Below are positions 1 to 8,638 of a stretch of DNA of 64,000 bases, in pieces. The translations under genes and the position numbers were made by a program. Numbering within the stretch: the stretch's first letter is position 1; each line of letters begins with the position of its first letter. The stretch is from Bacillota bacterium. Its GTDB lineage: Bacteria > Bacillota > Clostridia > Lachnospirales > Lachnospiraceae. Under the pieces are notes generated by a model that was not told the DNA's origin, did no database searches, and was given only the letters and a program-made list of their open reading frames with translations. Location of the stretch: NCBI GenBank assembly GCA_023457255.1, contig JAEWMB010000020.1, positions 496,001 to 560,000 of the forward strand, written 5' to 3'.

Positions 1-225
1 AAGACCTTTTAAGCTGCCGCTTTTTTTATATTCTGCCATTTCAAGGATAGTATTAATACTTTCTTCTTTTGCATCGTGGATGAAGCAGCATGTATTAACT
101 ACTATGATATCTGCCTCGCTTTCCTCGTTAGTTAGTTCAAAGCCACGGTCTCTAATTAATCCTAGCATTACCTCGCTGTCAACTAAATTCTTGTCACAAC
201 CAAGTGAGATAAAAAATATTTTCAT
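1..225 (-). CDS. rimO: Ribosomal protein S12 methylthiotransferase RimO, N-terminal part (cut by window edge)
   Basis: Only the first 75 codons are in the window; the rest lies beyond position 1. RimO is a radical-SAM enzyme that adds a methylthio group to an aspartate of ribosomal protein S12. The visible part is the start of the UPF0004/MTTase domain: an SLGCDKNLVDSE block with Cys10, and VNTC with Cys46, two of the three cysteines that bind the auxiliary iron-sulfur cluster, followed by a FIHDAKEESI block. The SLGCDKN wording fits RimO better than the tRNA enzyme MiaB. An AAAGG site precedes the ATG by about ten bases. The downstream radical-SAM and TRAM domains cannot be checked here. Confidence 0.9.
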   Translation of the reverse strand, partial: MKIFFISLGCDKNLVDSEVMLGLIRDRGFELTNEESEADIIVVNTCCFIHDAKEESINTILEMAEYKKSGSLKGL

Positions 226-461
226 TCTATAAAACCTTTCTAGTTCTTTTCGGATATCAAAATCGTTACCATATATTTCTATCATTATTCATAACGATTC
301 CCTACATATAAAAATTTTAGGCAATCCTGATTCTTTCCCTAATGATTACCTGAAATCCTAATTTTTGTATATATAAGTTTTTCTCCATTACAAATTATTG
401 TATCAGCTTTTAATGGAAATTCAAATAGTAAATAAAAGATTTTTATATTTTTATAGTTTAT
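226..461. other. Intergenic region between folD and rimO
   Basis: This 236-base, very AT-rich stretch has no credible gene. Around 310-377 an imperfect inverted repeat (arms AAAATTTTAGG and CCTAATTTTT with further pairing inside) could fold on either strand. It lies downstream of folD and upstream of rimO, so it may be a weak folD terminator or a rimO leader structure. No T-run follows the stem, so it is not called a terminator. Confidence 0.4.
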
Positions 462-1310
462 TTATAATTGGAACTTTTTCGCTCCATACACACAATTATT
501 CATAAGCATGGCAATTGTCATCGGACCAACCCCTCCAGGAACCGGAGTGATCGCACTTACTACATCAATCACATCTTCATAGTCTACATCACCGCATAGC
601 TTATTGTTTTCATCCCGATGCATACCCACATCAATTACTACTGCACCATCTTTTACGTGTTCCTTTGTTAAAAATCTCGGTTTACCTATTGCAACCACTA
701 AAATATCTGCTCTTTTGGTAATCTCAGATAAATTTCTGGTTTTAGAATGGCATATTGTTACGGTTCCATTTTCACGAAGTAAAAGAAGTGCCATAGGCTT
801 ACCAACAATATTGCTTCTACCAAGAACAACACACTCTTTCCCTTCTATTTCAATTCCGGAGCGCTTTAACAATTGGATAATTCCGGCAGGTGTGCAGGAA
901 AGATAGCCTGCCTGTCCGATACTTAGAGCTCCTACACTCTCCGGATGAAAACCATCGACGTCCTTTTTGGGGTCAATCGTTTTAATTACCTTGTTCTCCT
1001 CTATGTGGCCGGGCAATGGCAATTGTACTAAAATTCCGGTAACATCATCTCTATCATTTAAGCCCCTGATTAAGTTTAATAGTTCCTCCTCCGTCGTCTC
1101 CTCCGGCAACTCATAGGCCAAAGAACGAATTCCACAATATTCACAAGCCTTCTTTTTATTGCCGACATATACCGTAGATGCTGGATCTGTACCTACTTGG
1201 ATTACTGCAAGTGTAACTTCTTTTCCTTTACTTTTTAGTTCAGAAACTTCTTTTCTTAATTCATCTTTGATTTCTCCGGAAATTCTTTTCCCATCAATTA
1301 TTATCGCCAT
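462..1310 (-). CDS. folD: Bifunctional methylenetetrahydrofolate dehydrogenase / methenyltetrahydrofolate cyclohydrolase
   Basis: FolD interconverts 5,10-methylene-, methenyl- and 10-formyl-tetrahydrofolate in the cytoplasm using NADP(H), feeding purine, fMet-tRNA and one-carbon pathways. The 282 aa length is typical. Seen in the protein: the catalytic YVGNK motif (Tyr48, Lys52), the QLPLPGH substrate loop near residue 97, the DVDG motif at about 117-120, and the nucleotide-binding GRSNIVGKP motif at 164-172. An AGAGGAGAGAAAGG purine tract precedes the ATG. It stands alone, with rimO downstream and a decayed cls gene upstream, and no clear operon partner. Confidence 0.97.
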   Translation of the reverse strand: MAIIIDGKRISGEIKDELRKEVSELKSKGKEVTLAVIQVGTDPASTVYVGNKKKACEYCGIRSLAYELPEETTEEELLNLIRGLNDRDDVTGILVQLPLPGHIEENKVIKTIDPKKDVDGFHPESVGALSIGQAGYLSCTPAGIIQLLKRSGIEIEGKECVVLGRSNIVGKPMALLLLRENGTVTICHSKTRNLSEITKRADILVVAIGKPRFLTKEHVKDGAVVIDVGMHRDENNKLCGDVDYEDVIDVVSAITPVPGGVGPMTIAMLMNNCVYGAKKFQL

Positions 1311-1408
1311 AACCTTTCTCTCCTCTCATCATAAGACCCTTTTTCTTTGCAGCATTGTTTTTCTTACAATCTTAAACCGTGGCAAAACAAACCATAATAC
1401 ATCCCTGT

Positions 1409-2072
1409 TTACATCATCGGAGCAAATAGCCTTAAGACAGATTGAAACAACCTCATCGGAAGTTTTCGCTTAATTTTATCCTCTGTCATTGGAATACTCT
1501 GATTCATTGTTTTTCATTCCACATACGGCCTTCCCCTATGATAAAATACTCTACAAAAATAAATTTTTTGGCACTTCGCAGAGCTTCTAACATATCTGGA
1601 AAATTCTCCTGACCACTTTCGTAGTATTTTACCTTAGTATTCCTATAAACCGGATAGCCGGAATTATTTACTATATATCCTACCTGTCCACGTACTTTCT
1701 TGTCAAGACCTTCTATGGTATTTAAACCTCTTCTTCTTGCCTTATTTCTTTTGATAGTTTTTTCCAGGAGGCATCAATTTGGATACGCATACGTCTTGCA
1801 GGCTTTTTCCCTCCAAGCATCCCATACAATAATCCGCCGAGAATTGGAAATGCAAGGATTGGTATACTCCACGCAAGCTTATAGGCAGGATTATCATTCC
1901 GGTTAATTACTAAGATCAATGCAAAAATGCTCATTGCTCGAAGTACAATTTGTATCCACCAAGATTCGCTGGTTAAATTAAGCATAAACATAACAAACCA
2001 TATTGACTGTATTAAAATCAATACACTGACAATAAAGATTCGGCTTAATAATAAGCTCTTAATTTTATTCAA
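1409..2072 (-). pseudogene. cls: Cardiolipin synthase remnant (frameshifted, internally deleted)
   Basis: Three pieces of one cardiolipin synthase lie in three frames. Piece 1 (2072 down to 1722) begins at a TTG seven bases after AAAGGAGG and encodes the two N-terminal membrane segments and the NPAYKLAW block, then meets a stop. A frame change near 1725-1740 opens piece 2, running to a stop at 1504 and holding the GYPVY.NT.VKYY and AKKFIFVEYFII.EG.MWNE blocks that start the first phospholipase-D domain. Piece 3 (about 1409-1490) encodes the family's usual C-terminal end, RLFQSVLRLFAPMM plus stop. Both HKD catalytic motifs and roughly 330 residues between pieces 2 and 3 are missing. The locus cannot make an active enzyme; a paralogue elsewhere presumably does the job. 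Confidence 0.85.
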
Positions 2073-2197
2073 GCCATCGCCTCCTTTGTATTCCTTCTTA
2101 AGCATTCCCCACTTCGAAATATTATAGAGCATTCAATTAAAACAATCAATAATTTTACCAAATTATAGTTCATCTTAAGATTATATTCCATAAAAAT

Positions 2198-2247
2198 AAA
2201 AAATCAGAGCAGGCTCCTAATTATACCAGAACCATACTCTGATTTTT
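2198..2247 (-). terminator. Rho-independent terminator after the aconitase-like gene
   Basis: The inverted repeat AAAAATCAGAG / CTCTGATTTTT (11 bp, loop about 27 bases) starts 15 bases after the hydratase stop codon and ends in a T-rich run on the minus strand. The flanking A and T runs would let it work both ways. Confidence 0.8.
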
Positions 2248-2261
2248 ATTCATAAGCAATC

Positions 2262-4553
2262 TTAGTTTCTATAATAATTAATTAAGCAGCCCTTTAAAAT
2301 AATATCACGTTCATCATCCGTTAATTCACCAAGAGTAAGAGTAAACTCCTTCATTCCCTCATTAACAACATAAGCTTTGATTTCATCTTCTCTATTCTCT
2401 ATCGCTTTCTTGATATCCTTAATGAATAGATAGTCCCCATTTTTAAATGGGATTTCTTCCTTCCATAAGAACGGAAGCATCCCCCAGTTAATCAAATTAC
2501 TGCGATATCTCTTTGTAGCATATTCTTTCGCAATATTAGCAAGACCGCCAAGTACCTTTTGACAACTCGCTGCCTGCTCTCTCGCAGAACCATCTCCCGG
2601 CTTAACTGCATAAATCACGCTGCCGATTTCTGTTTTCTTGGGATCTGCTTCAAACATTTGATTAATCCTAGCAAATATCTCTGAAATTTCTGAGTTTGCG
2701 CTGTAGATATCTTCTACAGAACCTGCGGTTTGTCTTGCTTTTTCAGCAAGCTGAATTTCTTTTGCACGGCCTACATATGCCGGATCTTTCCTGGATAACG
2801 TAAATTCTGCTAATCCTAGCGGATTAGAACGATAGGAGGAAGTTTCACCGGAAGGAATTAATTCATCCGTTGTAGTTACCGGGTCATGAATCACAGAAAC
2901 CACCTTTAACACTAAATCATCGGTAAGGCTTGACATAGCAGGCCAATCCACTATACCAGGCCCAAACTTAATTTCAACTGTCTTATCCGGTTTTCCCACA
3001 CCATCATATACACGATTCTCATAGATCTTACTGTCAAAGAAATAGCGAGGTTTCGCAAAGTTTACATCAATATCTTCCGCTGAAGTTAAATAACCTTGAT
3101 TTGCCGCCGTAGCAGCGATGGAACGAGCATCCATAAGCGCTACGGAAGCAATCTGACCATTGGTAATCTTAGATCCCTCACGATTTGGGAAGTTTCTGGT
3201 CGAGTGACGAATACTTAATCCATTGTTTGCAGGAACATCTCCGGCTCCAAAACATGGACCGCAGAATGCAGTCCGAATTGTTGCACCTGTCTGCATTAGC
3301 TTTGCTACAGAACCGTTTTTCACAAGTTCCATAAAGATTGGCTGGCTTGCCGGATAAACACTTAAAGAGAATTCATCCGCACCAATGTATTTTCCGTTTA
3401 GGATATCAGCCGCATCACAGATATTCTCAAAACCACCGCCTGCACACCCCGCAATGACACCTTGTTCAATGTATAATCTGCCGTTACGGATTTTATCTCT
3501 TAAAGTGTATTTCACTTTATTGTTATCTAGGCTGATGAGCGCCTTCTTCTCCACCTCGGCTAAAATATCCCCAAGATTTGCATTTAACTCCTCAATGCTA
3601 TAGACATTGCTAGGATGGAACGGCATTGCAATCATTGGTCTGATTTCCGATAAATCAACGTAAACCATACCATCGTAATATGCAATTTCTTTCGGTGCAA
3701 GCTCTTTATATTCCTCCGCGCGGTTATGGATTTCATAAAATTCTTTTACTTTATCATCGGTTACCCAGATGGAGGATAAACAGGTGGTTTCCGTCGTCAT
3801 AACATCAATACCGATACGATAGTCTACACTTAAATTTGCGATTCCATCTCCGATGAACTCCATTACCTTATTATTTACATAACCATTTGAAAAAACTGCA
3901 CCAATAACAGCAAGGGCAATGTCCTGAGGACCTACTCCCTTTCTTGGCTTTCCGGTTAGATACACTCCAACAACTTTTGGCATATTAATATCATATGTTT
4001 TATTCAACAACTGTTTCACGATTTCCGGGCCGCCCTCCCCCATAGCCATTGTACCCAGTGCTCCGTGACGGGTATGACTGTCGGAGCCAAGAATCATCTT
4101 CCCTCCACCTGCCAGCATTTCGCGTGCGAACTGATGAATAACAGCCTGGTGCGGCGGAACATACATACCACCATATTTTTTTGCACAAGAAAGACCAAAC
4201 ATGTGGTCATCTTCATTAATCGTACCACCGACCGCACATAAACTGTTATGACAGTTCGTTAATACATAAGGTACCGGAAACTCGGTTAGTCCGCTCGCTC
4301 GTGCAGTCTGAATGATTCCTACAAAGGTTATATCATGAGAAGTAAGTTTATCAAATTTAATTCTTAGCTTTTCCATATTATCAGAAGTATTATGTGCTGC
4401 TAAGATTTCATAGGCAATCGTGTTTTGAGCTGCTTCTTCCTTAGTCATAGCTTTACCAGTCTTATGCTTAAGGATTTCTAATGCCTCTGAATTTTCTTCT
4501 ATCATTGTCTGTCCATTTATTACATATGCACCCTGATTTAATAATTTTATCAT
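2262..4553 (-). CDS. Aconitase-family hydratase, YbhJ-like
   Basis: A 763-residue member of the aconitase superfamily, close in length to the poorly characterised E. coli YbhJ rather than to AcnA/AcnB (established family relation; substrate unproven). Visible features: GSDSHTRHGALGTMAMGEGG, the counterpart of the aconitase GTDSHT loop; a GCAGGGFEN block where aconitases have SCTNS; and FCGPCFGAG, the CGPC cluster-ligand motif, so all three cysteines for a 4Fe-4S cluster seem present. The C-terminal swivel domain begins near RSNLINWGMLPF. The start at 4553 is chosen because GAGGT lies five bases upstream of MIKLLNQ; a longer frame to 4628 has no such site. It is a single gene with its own terminator. 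It could act on citrate/isocitrate or another hydroxyacid. Confidence 0.85.
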   Translation of the reverse strand: MIKLLNQGAYVINGQTMIEENSEALEILKHKTGKAMTKEEAAQNTIAYEILAAHNTSDNMEKLRIKFDKLTSHDITFVGIIQTARASGLTEFPVPYVLTNCHNSLCAVGGTINEDDHMFGLSCAKKYGGMYVPPHQAVIHQFAREMLAGGGKMILGSDSHTRHGALGTMAMGEGGPEIVKQLLNKTYDINMPKVVGVYLTGKPRKGVGPQDIALAVIGAVFSNGYVNNKVMEFIGDGIANLSVDYRIGIDVMTTETTCLSSIWVTDDKVKEFYEIHNRAEEYKELAPKEIAYYDGMVYVDLSEIRPMIAMPFHPSNVYSIEELNANLGDILAEVEKKALISLDNNKVKYTLRDKIRNGRLYIEQGVIAGCAGGGFENICDAADILNGKYIGADEFSLSVYPASQPIFMELVKNGSVAKLMQTGATIRTAFCGPCFGAGDVPANNGLSIRHSTRNFPNREGSKITNGQIASVALMDARSIAATAANQGYLTSAEDIDVNFAKPRYFFDSKIYENRVYDGVGKPDKTVEIKFGPGIVDWPAMSSLTDDLVLKVVSVIHDPVTTTDELIPSGETSSYRSNPLGLAEFTLSRKDPAYVGRAKEIQLAEKARQTAGSVEDIYSANSEISEIFARINQMFEADPKKTEIGSVIYAVKPGDGSAREQAASCQKVLGGLANIAKEYATKRYRSNLINWGMLPFLWKEEIPFKNGDYLFIKDIKKAIENREDEIKAYVVNEGMKEFTLTLGELTDDERDIILKGCLINYYRN

Positions 4554-4782
4554 ACTTAACCTCATTTCTATACACACATAATCGCATGTACTTTTCTTTG
4601 CCTGCCAAATTTGTGTTAAGTATTTCAAATGCGTTTTACGTGCTTATACATTGCGTACTTGCACACTTTGCAGCTTAGACACAAACTTGCTAATTGATAG
4701 TTTCTTTCCTTAGCGAAACCTCTTTTCACTTCTCTTATTCTTTATTGTTTCACCGTAATACAGCACAAACTTTTAGATAAGA

Positions 4783-4800
4783 GGAATCACGAATGATTCC
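4783..4800 (-). terminator. Small TTCG-loop hairpin after the 183-aa gene
   Basis: Perfect 7-bp stem GGAATCA / TGATTCC with a TTCG tetraloop on the minus strand, 12 bases past the stop codon of the neighbouring gene. The following T-run is weak (TCTTATCT), so it may stabilise mRNA rather than terminate. Confidence 0.45.
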
Positions 4801-4811
4801 CCAAAATTTTC

Positions 4812-5363
4812 TTACTTTTCTTCAAATTCCATTATTTGTTCTTCATCACAGAATGTACTTAAGCTTCCTCTGCCTTCTTTTGCCTTTATATGCATAGTAA
4901 TAACACCGGCTTCATCCTCTGTAAACTCAATGGTAATCTTTCCGCTAAAATTGGTAAAAAATACACCGTTATCATTGAGGATACCTTCTTCTCCCTCAAA
5001 GTACGTCTTGGAAATCAATCCTGAGTTTGTACCCATAAGAGGAAGTCTTGGAAACTCTGTTGTAATCTTTTCTCCTGCGGCAATTGCAGAATCGAAGAAC
5101 ACGTCTGACGAGTAGCTTACCTCATCACTGCTAAATAATAATTGAAGCTGTGTAATGTTTTTACTTGTATTATTTACTATGTGCAATTTGTATTTCTGAG
5201 ATGCTTCAACTATCATGAAAACAAAAGAAAAAACAAGAACAGCGGCTACAATTCCACCAAAGATTATTAATTTCTTCTTTTTTTCCATCAAAGTCTCTTG
5301 ATTTGTTGCTTTGGTTGCTTTTGTTGCTTTGATTTTCTTCATTGATGTAACCATTCCTTCCAT
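4812..5363 (-). CDS. Membrane-anchored protein of unknown function
   Basis: 183 residues that I do not recognise. A lysine-rich N-terminus carries three KAT repeats, then one strongly hydrophobic segment at about residues 32-53 (IIFGGIVAAVLVFSFVFMIV) and a roughly 130-residue hydrophilic domain presumably outside the cell. That domain starts YKLHIVNNTSKNITQLQLLF and looks beta-rich. There is no signal-peptidase or sortase motif, so it is probably a single-pass membrane protein. The start is ambiguous: GAGGT seven bases before the ATG at 5363 supports the longest form, while AAGGA would also serve MKKIKATK at residue 8. It stands apart from its neighbours, with no operon evidence. Confidence 0.65.
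   Translation of the reverse strand: MEGMVTSMKKIKATKATKATNQETLMEKKKKLIIFGGIVAAVLVFSFVFMIVEASQKYKLHIVNNTSKNITQLQLLFSSDEVSYSSDVFFDSAIAAGEKITTEFPRLPLMGTNSGLISKTYFEGEEGILNDNGVFFTNFSGKITIEFTEDEAGVITMHIKAKEGRGSLSTFCDEEQIMEFEEK
5305..5331 (-). repeat. Three in-frame 9-bp tandem repeats (Lys-Ala-Thr)
   Basis: The plus strand shows gttgctttg, gttgctttt, gttgctttg in a row. On the coding strand this gives three KAT tripeptides in the N-terminal tail of the membrane-anchored unknown. Such repeats can change number by slippage without breaking the frame. Confidence 0.85.
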
Positions 5364-5504
5364 ATCTAAACCTCACCGCGGAGAACAGCGGCTCTTTTTA
5401 TATTAATATGAAGTAATAGAATAATCAAGTAGTTTCATAAAATATACATAAAAAAAGAAGAGAAAAGTTATATTTACTAAATTAGATGCCGAATTACCTG
5501 AGAC

Positions 5505-6980
5505 TTATTCCATATAATTACACTTCTCTTGATAAGAGGGAACTTGAGATAACGCTTCCCTCTCTGTCTGTTCTTCTTTCTCCCAAAACTTTATATTATG
5601 TTCCCTGCAAATTCGTCTGATAACAAAGAACGCCAGGAAGGAGGATAATATCGTAACCGAAATATTACTGATGCACATTACTAATCCGCAGCTTTTTGCC
5701 CCTAAATTAGTGAATTTCTGTAATGCATAAAGTACCGGAATACGAAAGGCAAAAACCCGGCAGAAATTTATAAGCAGAGTATATTTCGTATATCCAAATC
5801 CTAATAATAAGGAAATAACGGCAGCATTGATGCCAAGAGGCAGACAACTTCCAATACACTCCATTTTATACATTGCTATAATCATATTTTGAAACTCCGT
5901 ATCAAAACCACTAGAGGAACTAGCAAAAATAAAACTGATTGGTTTCAAGAACATTAATGTCGTTATCAAGCCAATTACACCAATGATAAGATTTATCGCT
6001 AAGACTCTCTTAAATGTGTCCAAAGCACGTTTTACTTGGTTTGCACCAAGATTTTGACTGATAATTGCAGCTCCGCTTTCCTGAAATCCATTTTGCGGTC
6101 CGGTGGTTACACCACCAATATTATTCGATATACCAAGTGCTCCAACTGCCAATGGACCATATTGACCGCTCATCGAGTTTACAATTACCTTACCAAAAGA
6201 AAAGGCCGCCTTTTCTACCATTACAGGCCCGGATAATGTAAGCATCGGACCAACGACAGCTTTCTTAAAGCTGATACTCTTAAGGGAAAATCCAAACGCA
6301 TTCCCTTTCTTATTTAAATTAATAAATGCCGAAACCAACATAACGGACTGAGCAACAACATTTGCAACTGCAATCATTTGGATATCACCATTTAAAACAT
6401 ATACAAATAGAGCCGTTAAAGATAGTTTCACAGCGATAATCAGCATATTTAATTTTAAAATACGCTTTGTATTTCCTCTTGCACGTTCCACTGCGATATA
6501 AACGTTATTTATATAGGTAATCACCATAGCAATTAATTCGATTGAAAAGTATCTGCTCCCAATTCCAATCAATTCCTTTGGTGTATTTGCAAATCGTAAG
6601 ATCGTCCCTGAAAATGGTACCATTGCCAAAACTACAAGCCCAAGCAATCCACATAAACCCAAGAGACTATTGACCCTTTTCTTCACCATCTCAAAGTCTC
6701 CGGCACCATACGCTTTGCTAATTTCAAGACTGCCGCCGATTGCAAGGCCTCCACCCACTGCTGAAAGTAAACTATTAATCTGAGACAGATAAGCCACTGC
6801 CGAAACAGACTCAGCACTAATATGTGAGGCCATCATCGTATCTAATAGACGAAAAACCAAACTTAATGTTTGATATAATGCCAATGGAAATCCCACTGAA
6901 AATACTACTTTCCACAGATTCCCATGCAATGCAAACTCACGAAATCGTTGGTCCTTTTTTGACAACCCCACCTTAGACAT
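5505..6980 (-). CDS. MATE-family multidrug/Na+ (or H+) antiporter
   Basis: 491-residue polytopic protein with about twelve membrane segments in two halves, typical of MATE exporters, which expel drugs or metabolites using an ion gradient. Family-like blocks include the N-terminal NLWKVVFSVGFPLALYQT segment, followed by DTMMASH, and the second-half GFQESGAAIISQNLGA block, the counterpart of the conserved Q(N)G..ALI.QN.GA motif. The start at 6980 follows AAAGGAG by seven bases; the longest frame to 7043 lacks a good site. It is divergent from the AraC-type gene at 7301, which is its likeliest regulator (inference). The substrate cannot be told from sequence. Confidence 0.92.
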   Translation of the reverse strand: MSKVGLSKKDQRFREFALHGNLWKVVFSVGFPLALYQTLSLVFRLLDTMMASHISAESVSAVAYLSQINSLLSAVGGGLAIGGSLEISKAYGAGDFEMVKKRVNSLLGLCGLLGLVVLAMVPFSGTILRFANTPKELIGIGSRYFSIELIAMVITYINNVYIAVERARGNTKRILKLNMLIIAVKLSLTALFVYVLNGDIQMIAVANVVAQSVMLVSAFINLNKKGNAFGFSLKSISFKKAVVGPMLTLSGPVMVEKAAFSFGKVIVNSMSGQYGPLAVGALGISNNIGGVTTGPQNGFQESGAAIISQNLGANQVKRALDTFKRVLAINLIIGVIGLITTLMFLKPISFIFASSSSGFDTEFQNMIIAMYKMECIGSCLPLGINAAVISLLLGFGYTKYTLLINFCRVFAFRIPVLYALQKFTNLGAKSCGLVMCISNISVTILSSFLAFFVIRRICREHNIKFWEKEEQTEREALSQVPSYQEKCNYME

Positions 6981-7098
6981 TTTGAAACTCCTTTCATCAC
7001 CATCATGCTCTCTCCTGATGCCACTCTCCCAAGGATAGTACAATTTGTCTAAGGTTACCTTGATTTTCTTTTTATAAGTTTATTAAATTACTGATATC

Positions 7099-7127
7099 TT
7101 GCCATTCTTGTCAGGCTCTAGTATAAT
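7099..7127 (+). promoter_or_regulatory. Sigma-A-type promoter for the AraC-family gene
   Basis: TTGCCA (7099-7104), 17-base spacer, TATAAT (7122-7127). Transcription from about 7134 would leave a 167-base leader. The motif AATCAAGGT occurs at 7231 and 7310 in plus orientation and at 7057-7065 inverted, beside an AAGGT/ACCTT palindrome; these could be regulator sites between the divergent genes. Confidence 0.7.
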
Positions 7128-7300
7128 AGAGGCAGAAGAACAAAAACAGAATAAGATTTATAACAATTGACTTCTATGATCTAAATTAACTTTAGTAACT
7201 GCTATAATTTTTCAGTATTTGAATTTACGAAATCAAGGTTTTTGCTTAACCGGCAGCAATAATGATTCCATGTTTCATTGACATAGAAAGGACGTACGAA

Positions 7301-8134
7301 ATGGACTTTAATCAAGGTTTTAAAATTACAAGAATCAAACGTGACCCATATTTTAGCATGAAAGATGCTCATCTACATAATTATTATGAAATGTACTACC
7401 TGTTATCAGGCACTAGGCGTTTTTTTGTGAACGATACCTTATACAATGTCTCGAAAGGGGAACTCATTCTAATTGAAGAAGGAGCACTTCACCGGACTAC
7501 TTACATTTCCGGCGGTTCCCATGAACGCATTTGCATCACCTTTGAAGAATCCTTTTTAGAGCCATTGTTTCGTGAGTTTGGGAAAGATAATGTACTTCAA
7601 AGTTTTTCTCAGCCACATGTCCGTATTCCACAGAGCAGAAGAGAATATTTTGAAGATTTAATCTCAAAGGCGCACCGGGAAATGATATATCAGGATACTT
7701 ACTCCTACTTTCTGGCAAGAAGCCATGTATACGAACTGATTTTATTTATCTTAAGACTGAATTCCATAACCAAACAAGATGACATTACCCCGTATGATGC
7801 CTCTCCGGATGATCAAATCATGGAAAAGGCGGCAAAATATATATGCAGTAATTATCAATCTCCTCTGACATTAGAGGAGACTGCTTCCTATTGTAATATG
7901 AGTACTACTTATTTTTCAAAAAAGTTTAAGGCAGTGACAGGATTTGGTTTTAAAGAATATCTGATAAATATTAGAATAAGAGAGGCGTCAAGACTTTTAC
8001 TCCATACCAAACTGCCTATTACTGAAATAGCATTATTAAGCGGATTTAATGATAGTAATTATTTCGGTGATGTATTTAAGCGTATGAAAGGAATTTCACC
8101 TTGCAAATATCGAAAAAATAAAGAGTTGATATAA
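7301..8134 (+). CDS. AraC/XylS-family transcriptional regulator
   Basis: 277 residues. The N-terminal part is a cupin-like sensor (HLHNYYEMYYLLSG, then GELILIEEGALHR, a pattern that often binds a small ligand). The C-terminal hundred residues form the double helix-turn-helix of AraC proteins: LEETASYCNMSTTYFSKKFK followed by PITEIALLSGFNDSNYFGDVFK and the closing GISPCKYRK. The ATG at 7301 lies eight bases after AAAGGA; the upstream ATG at 7262 has no binding site. Divergent from the MATE exporter and followed by a strong two-way terminator. The inducing ligand is unknown. Confidence 0.92.
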   Translation: MDFNQGFKITRIKRDPYFSMKDAHLHNYYEMYYLLSGTRRFFVNDTLYNVSKGELILIEEGALHRTTYISGGSHERICITFEESFLEPLFREFGKDNVLQSFSQPHVRIPQSRREYFEDLISKAHREMIYQDTYSYFLARSHVYELILFILRLNSITKQDDITPYDASPDDQIMEKAAKYICSNYQSPLTLEETASYCNMSTTYFSKKFKAVTGFGFKEYLINIRIREASRLLLHTKLPITEIALLSGFNDSNYFGDVFKRMKGISPCKYRKNKELI

Positions 8135-8156
8135 CAGCGTTTCACTAATCATTAGA

Positions 8157-8202
8157 AAAGTAGTCCAAAATCAACTGGTACACAGAGATTTTGGACTACT
8201 TT
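8157..8202. terminator. Bidirectional terminator between the AraC gene and the DUF1622 gene
   Basis: A perfect 16-bp inverted repeat (AAAGTAGTCCAAAATC and its complement) with a 14-base loop. It sits between converging genes and has short T-runs on both sides, so it can end both transcripts. Confidence 0.88.
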
Positions 8203-8243
8203 AGATTGTGTATGATTCGACAATTCGATTCACTCGAATGCTT

Positions 8244-8591
8244 CTATTTTCTATCGAATTCTTCTACTTTTTCAATTGTACTTGTTTCCTCATTCTTTAT
8301 CTCCCAATGGATTAGAAACGTTAAAGAAGCTCGTAATAATATAATACCTCCAACGATAAGGACTTCCTTAAAGTCTCTTAAAACCACCGTTCGTAATATT
8401 TCGCTTCCAAGCTTAAACTCAAGCCCCATTGCCATACCTTTCGCAAGATTTAGTCTGGTCAGCTCATTTTTTCGAAAATACTGATAGATCCCCCGTATCC
8501 CCGAAATAATTAAAACTAATACACCGATATATTCAAACAACAATATTGCTGCATCTACGATTACCTTTAACGTTTCATGCAAAACTTCCAT
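8244..8591 (-). CDS. DUF1622 family small membrane protein
   Basis: 115-residue membrane protein matching the DUF1622 pattern: an N-terminal amphipathic segment, two to three membrane spans (LLFEYIGVLVLIISGIRG, then EVLIVGGIILLRASLTFLIH) and between them the family's LA.GMAMGLEFKLGSEILRT block. The function of DUF1622 proteins is not established. The start at 8591 is six bases after AAGGGG; an ATG at 8597 touches that site and is less likely. It begins 47 bases after the alcohol dehydrogenase stop, so the two are probably co-transcribed, although no functional link is obvious. Confidence 0.85.
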   Translation of the reverse strand: MEVLHETLKVIVDAAILLFEYIGVLVLIISGIRGIYQYFRKNELTRLNLAKGMAMGLEFKLGSEILRTVVLRDFKEVLIVGGIILLRASLTFLIHWEIKNEETSTIEKVEEFDRK

Positions 8592-8638
8592 GGCCATCCC
8601 CTTCTATTGGACCCATATTTTTCTTATGCTTGCTATTT

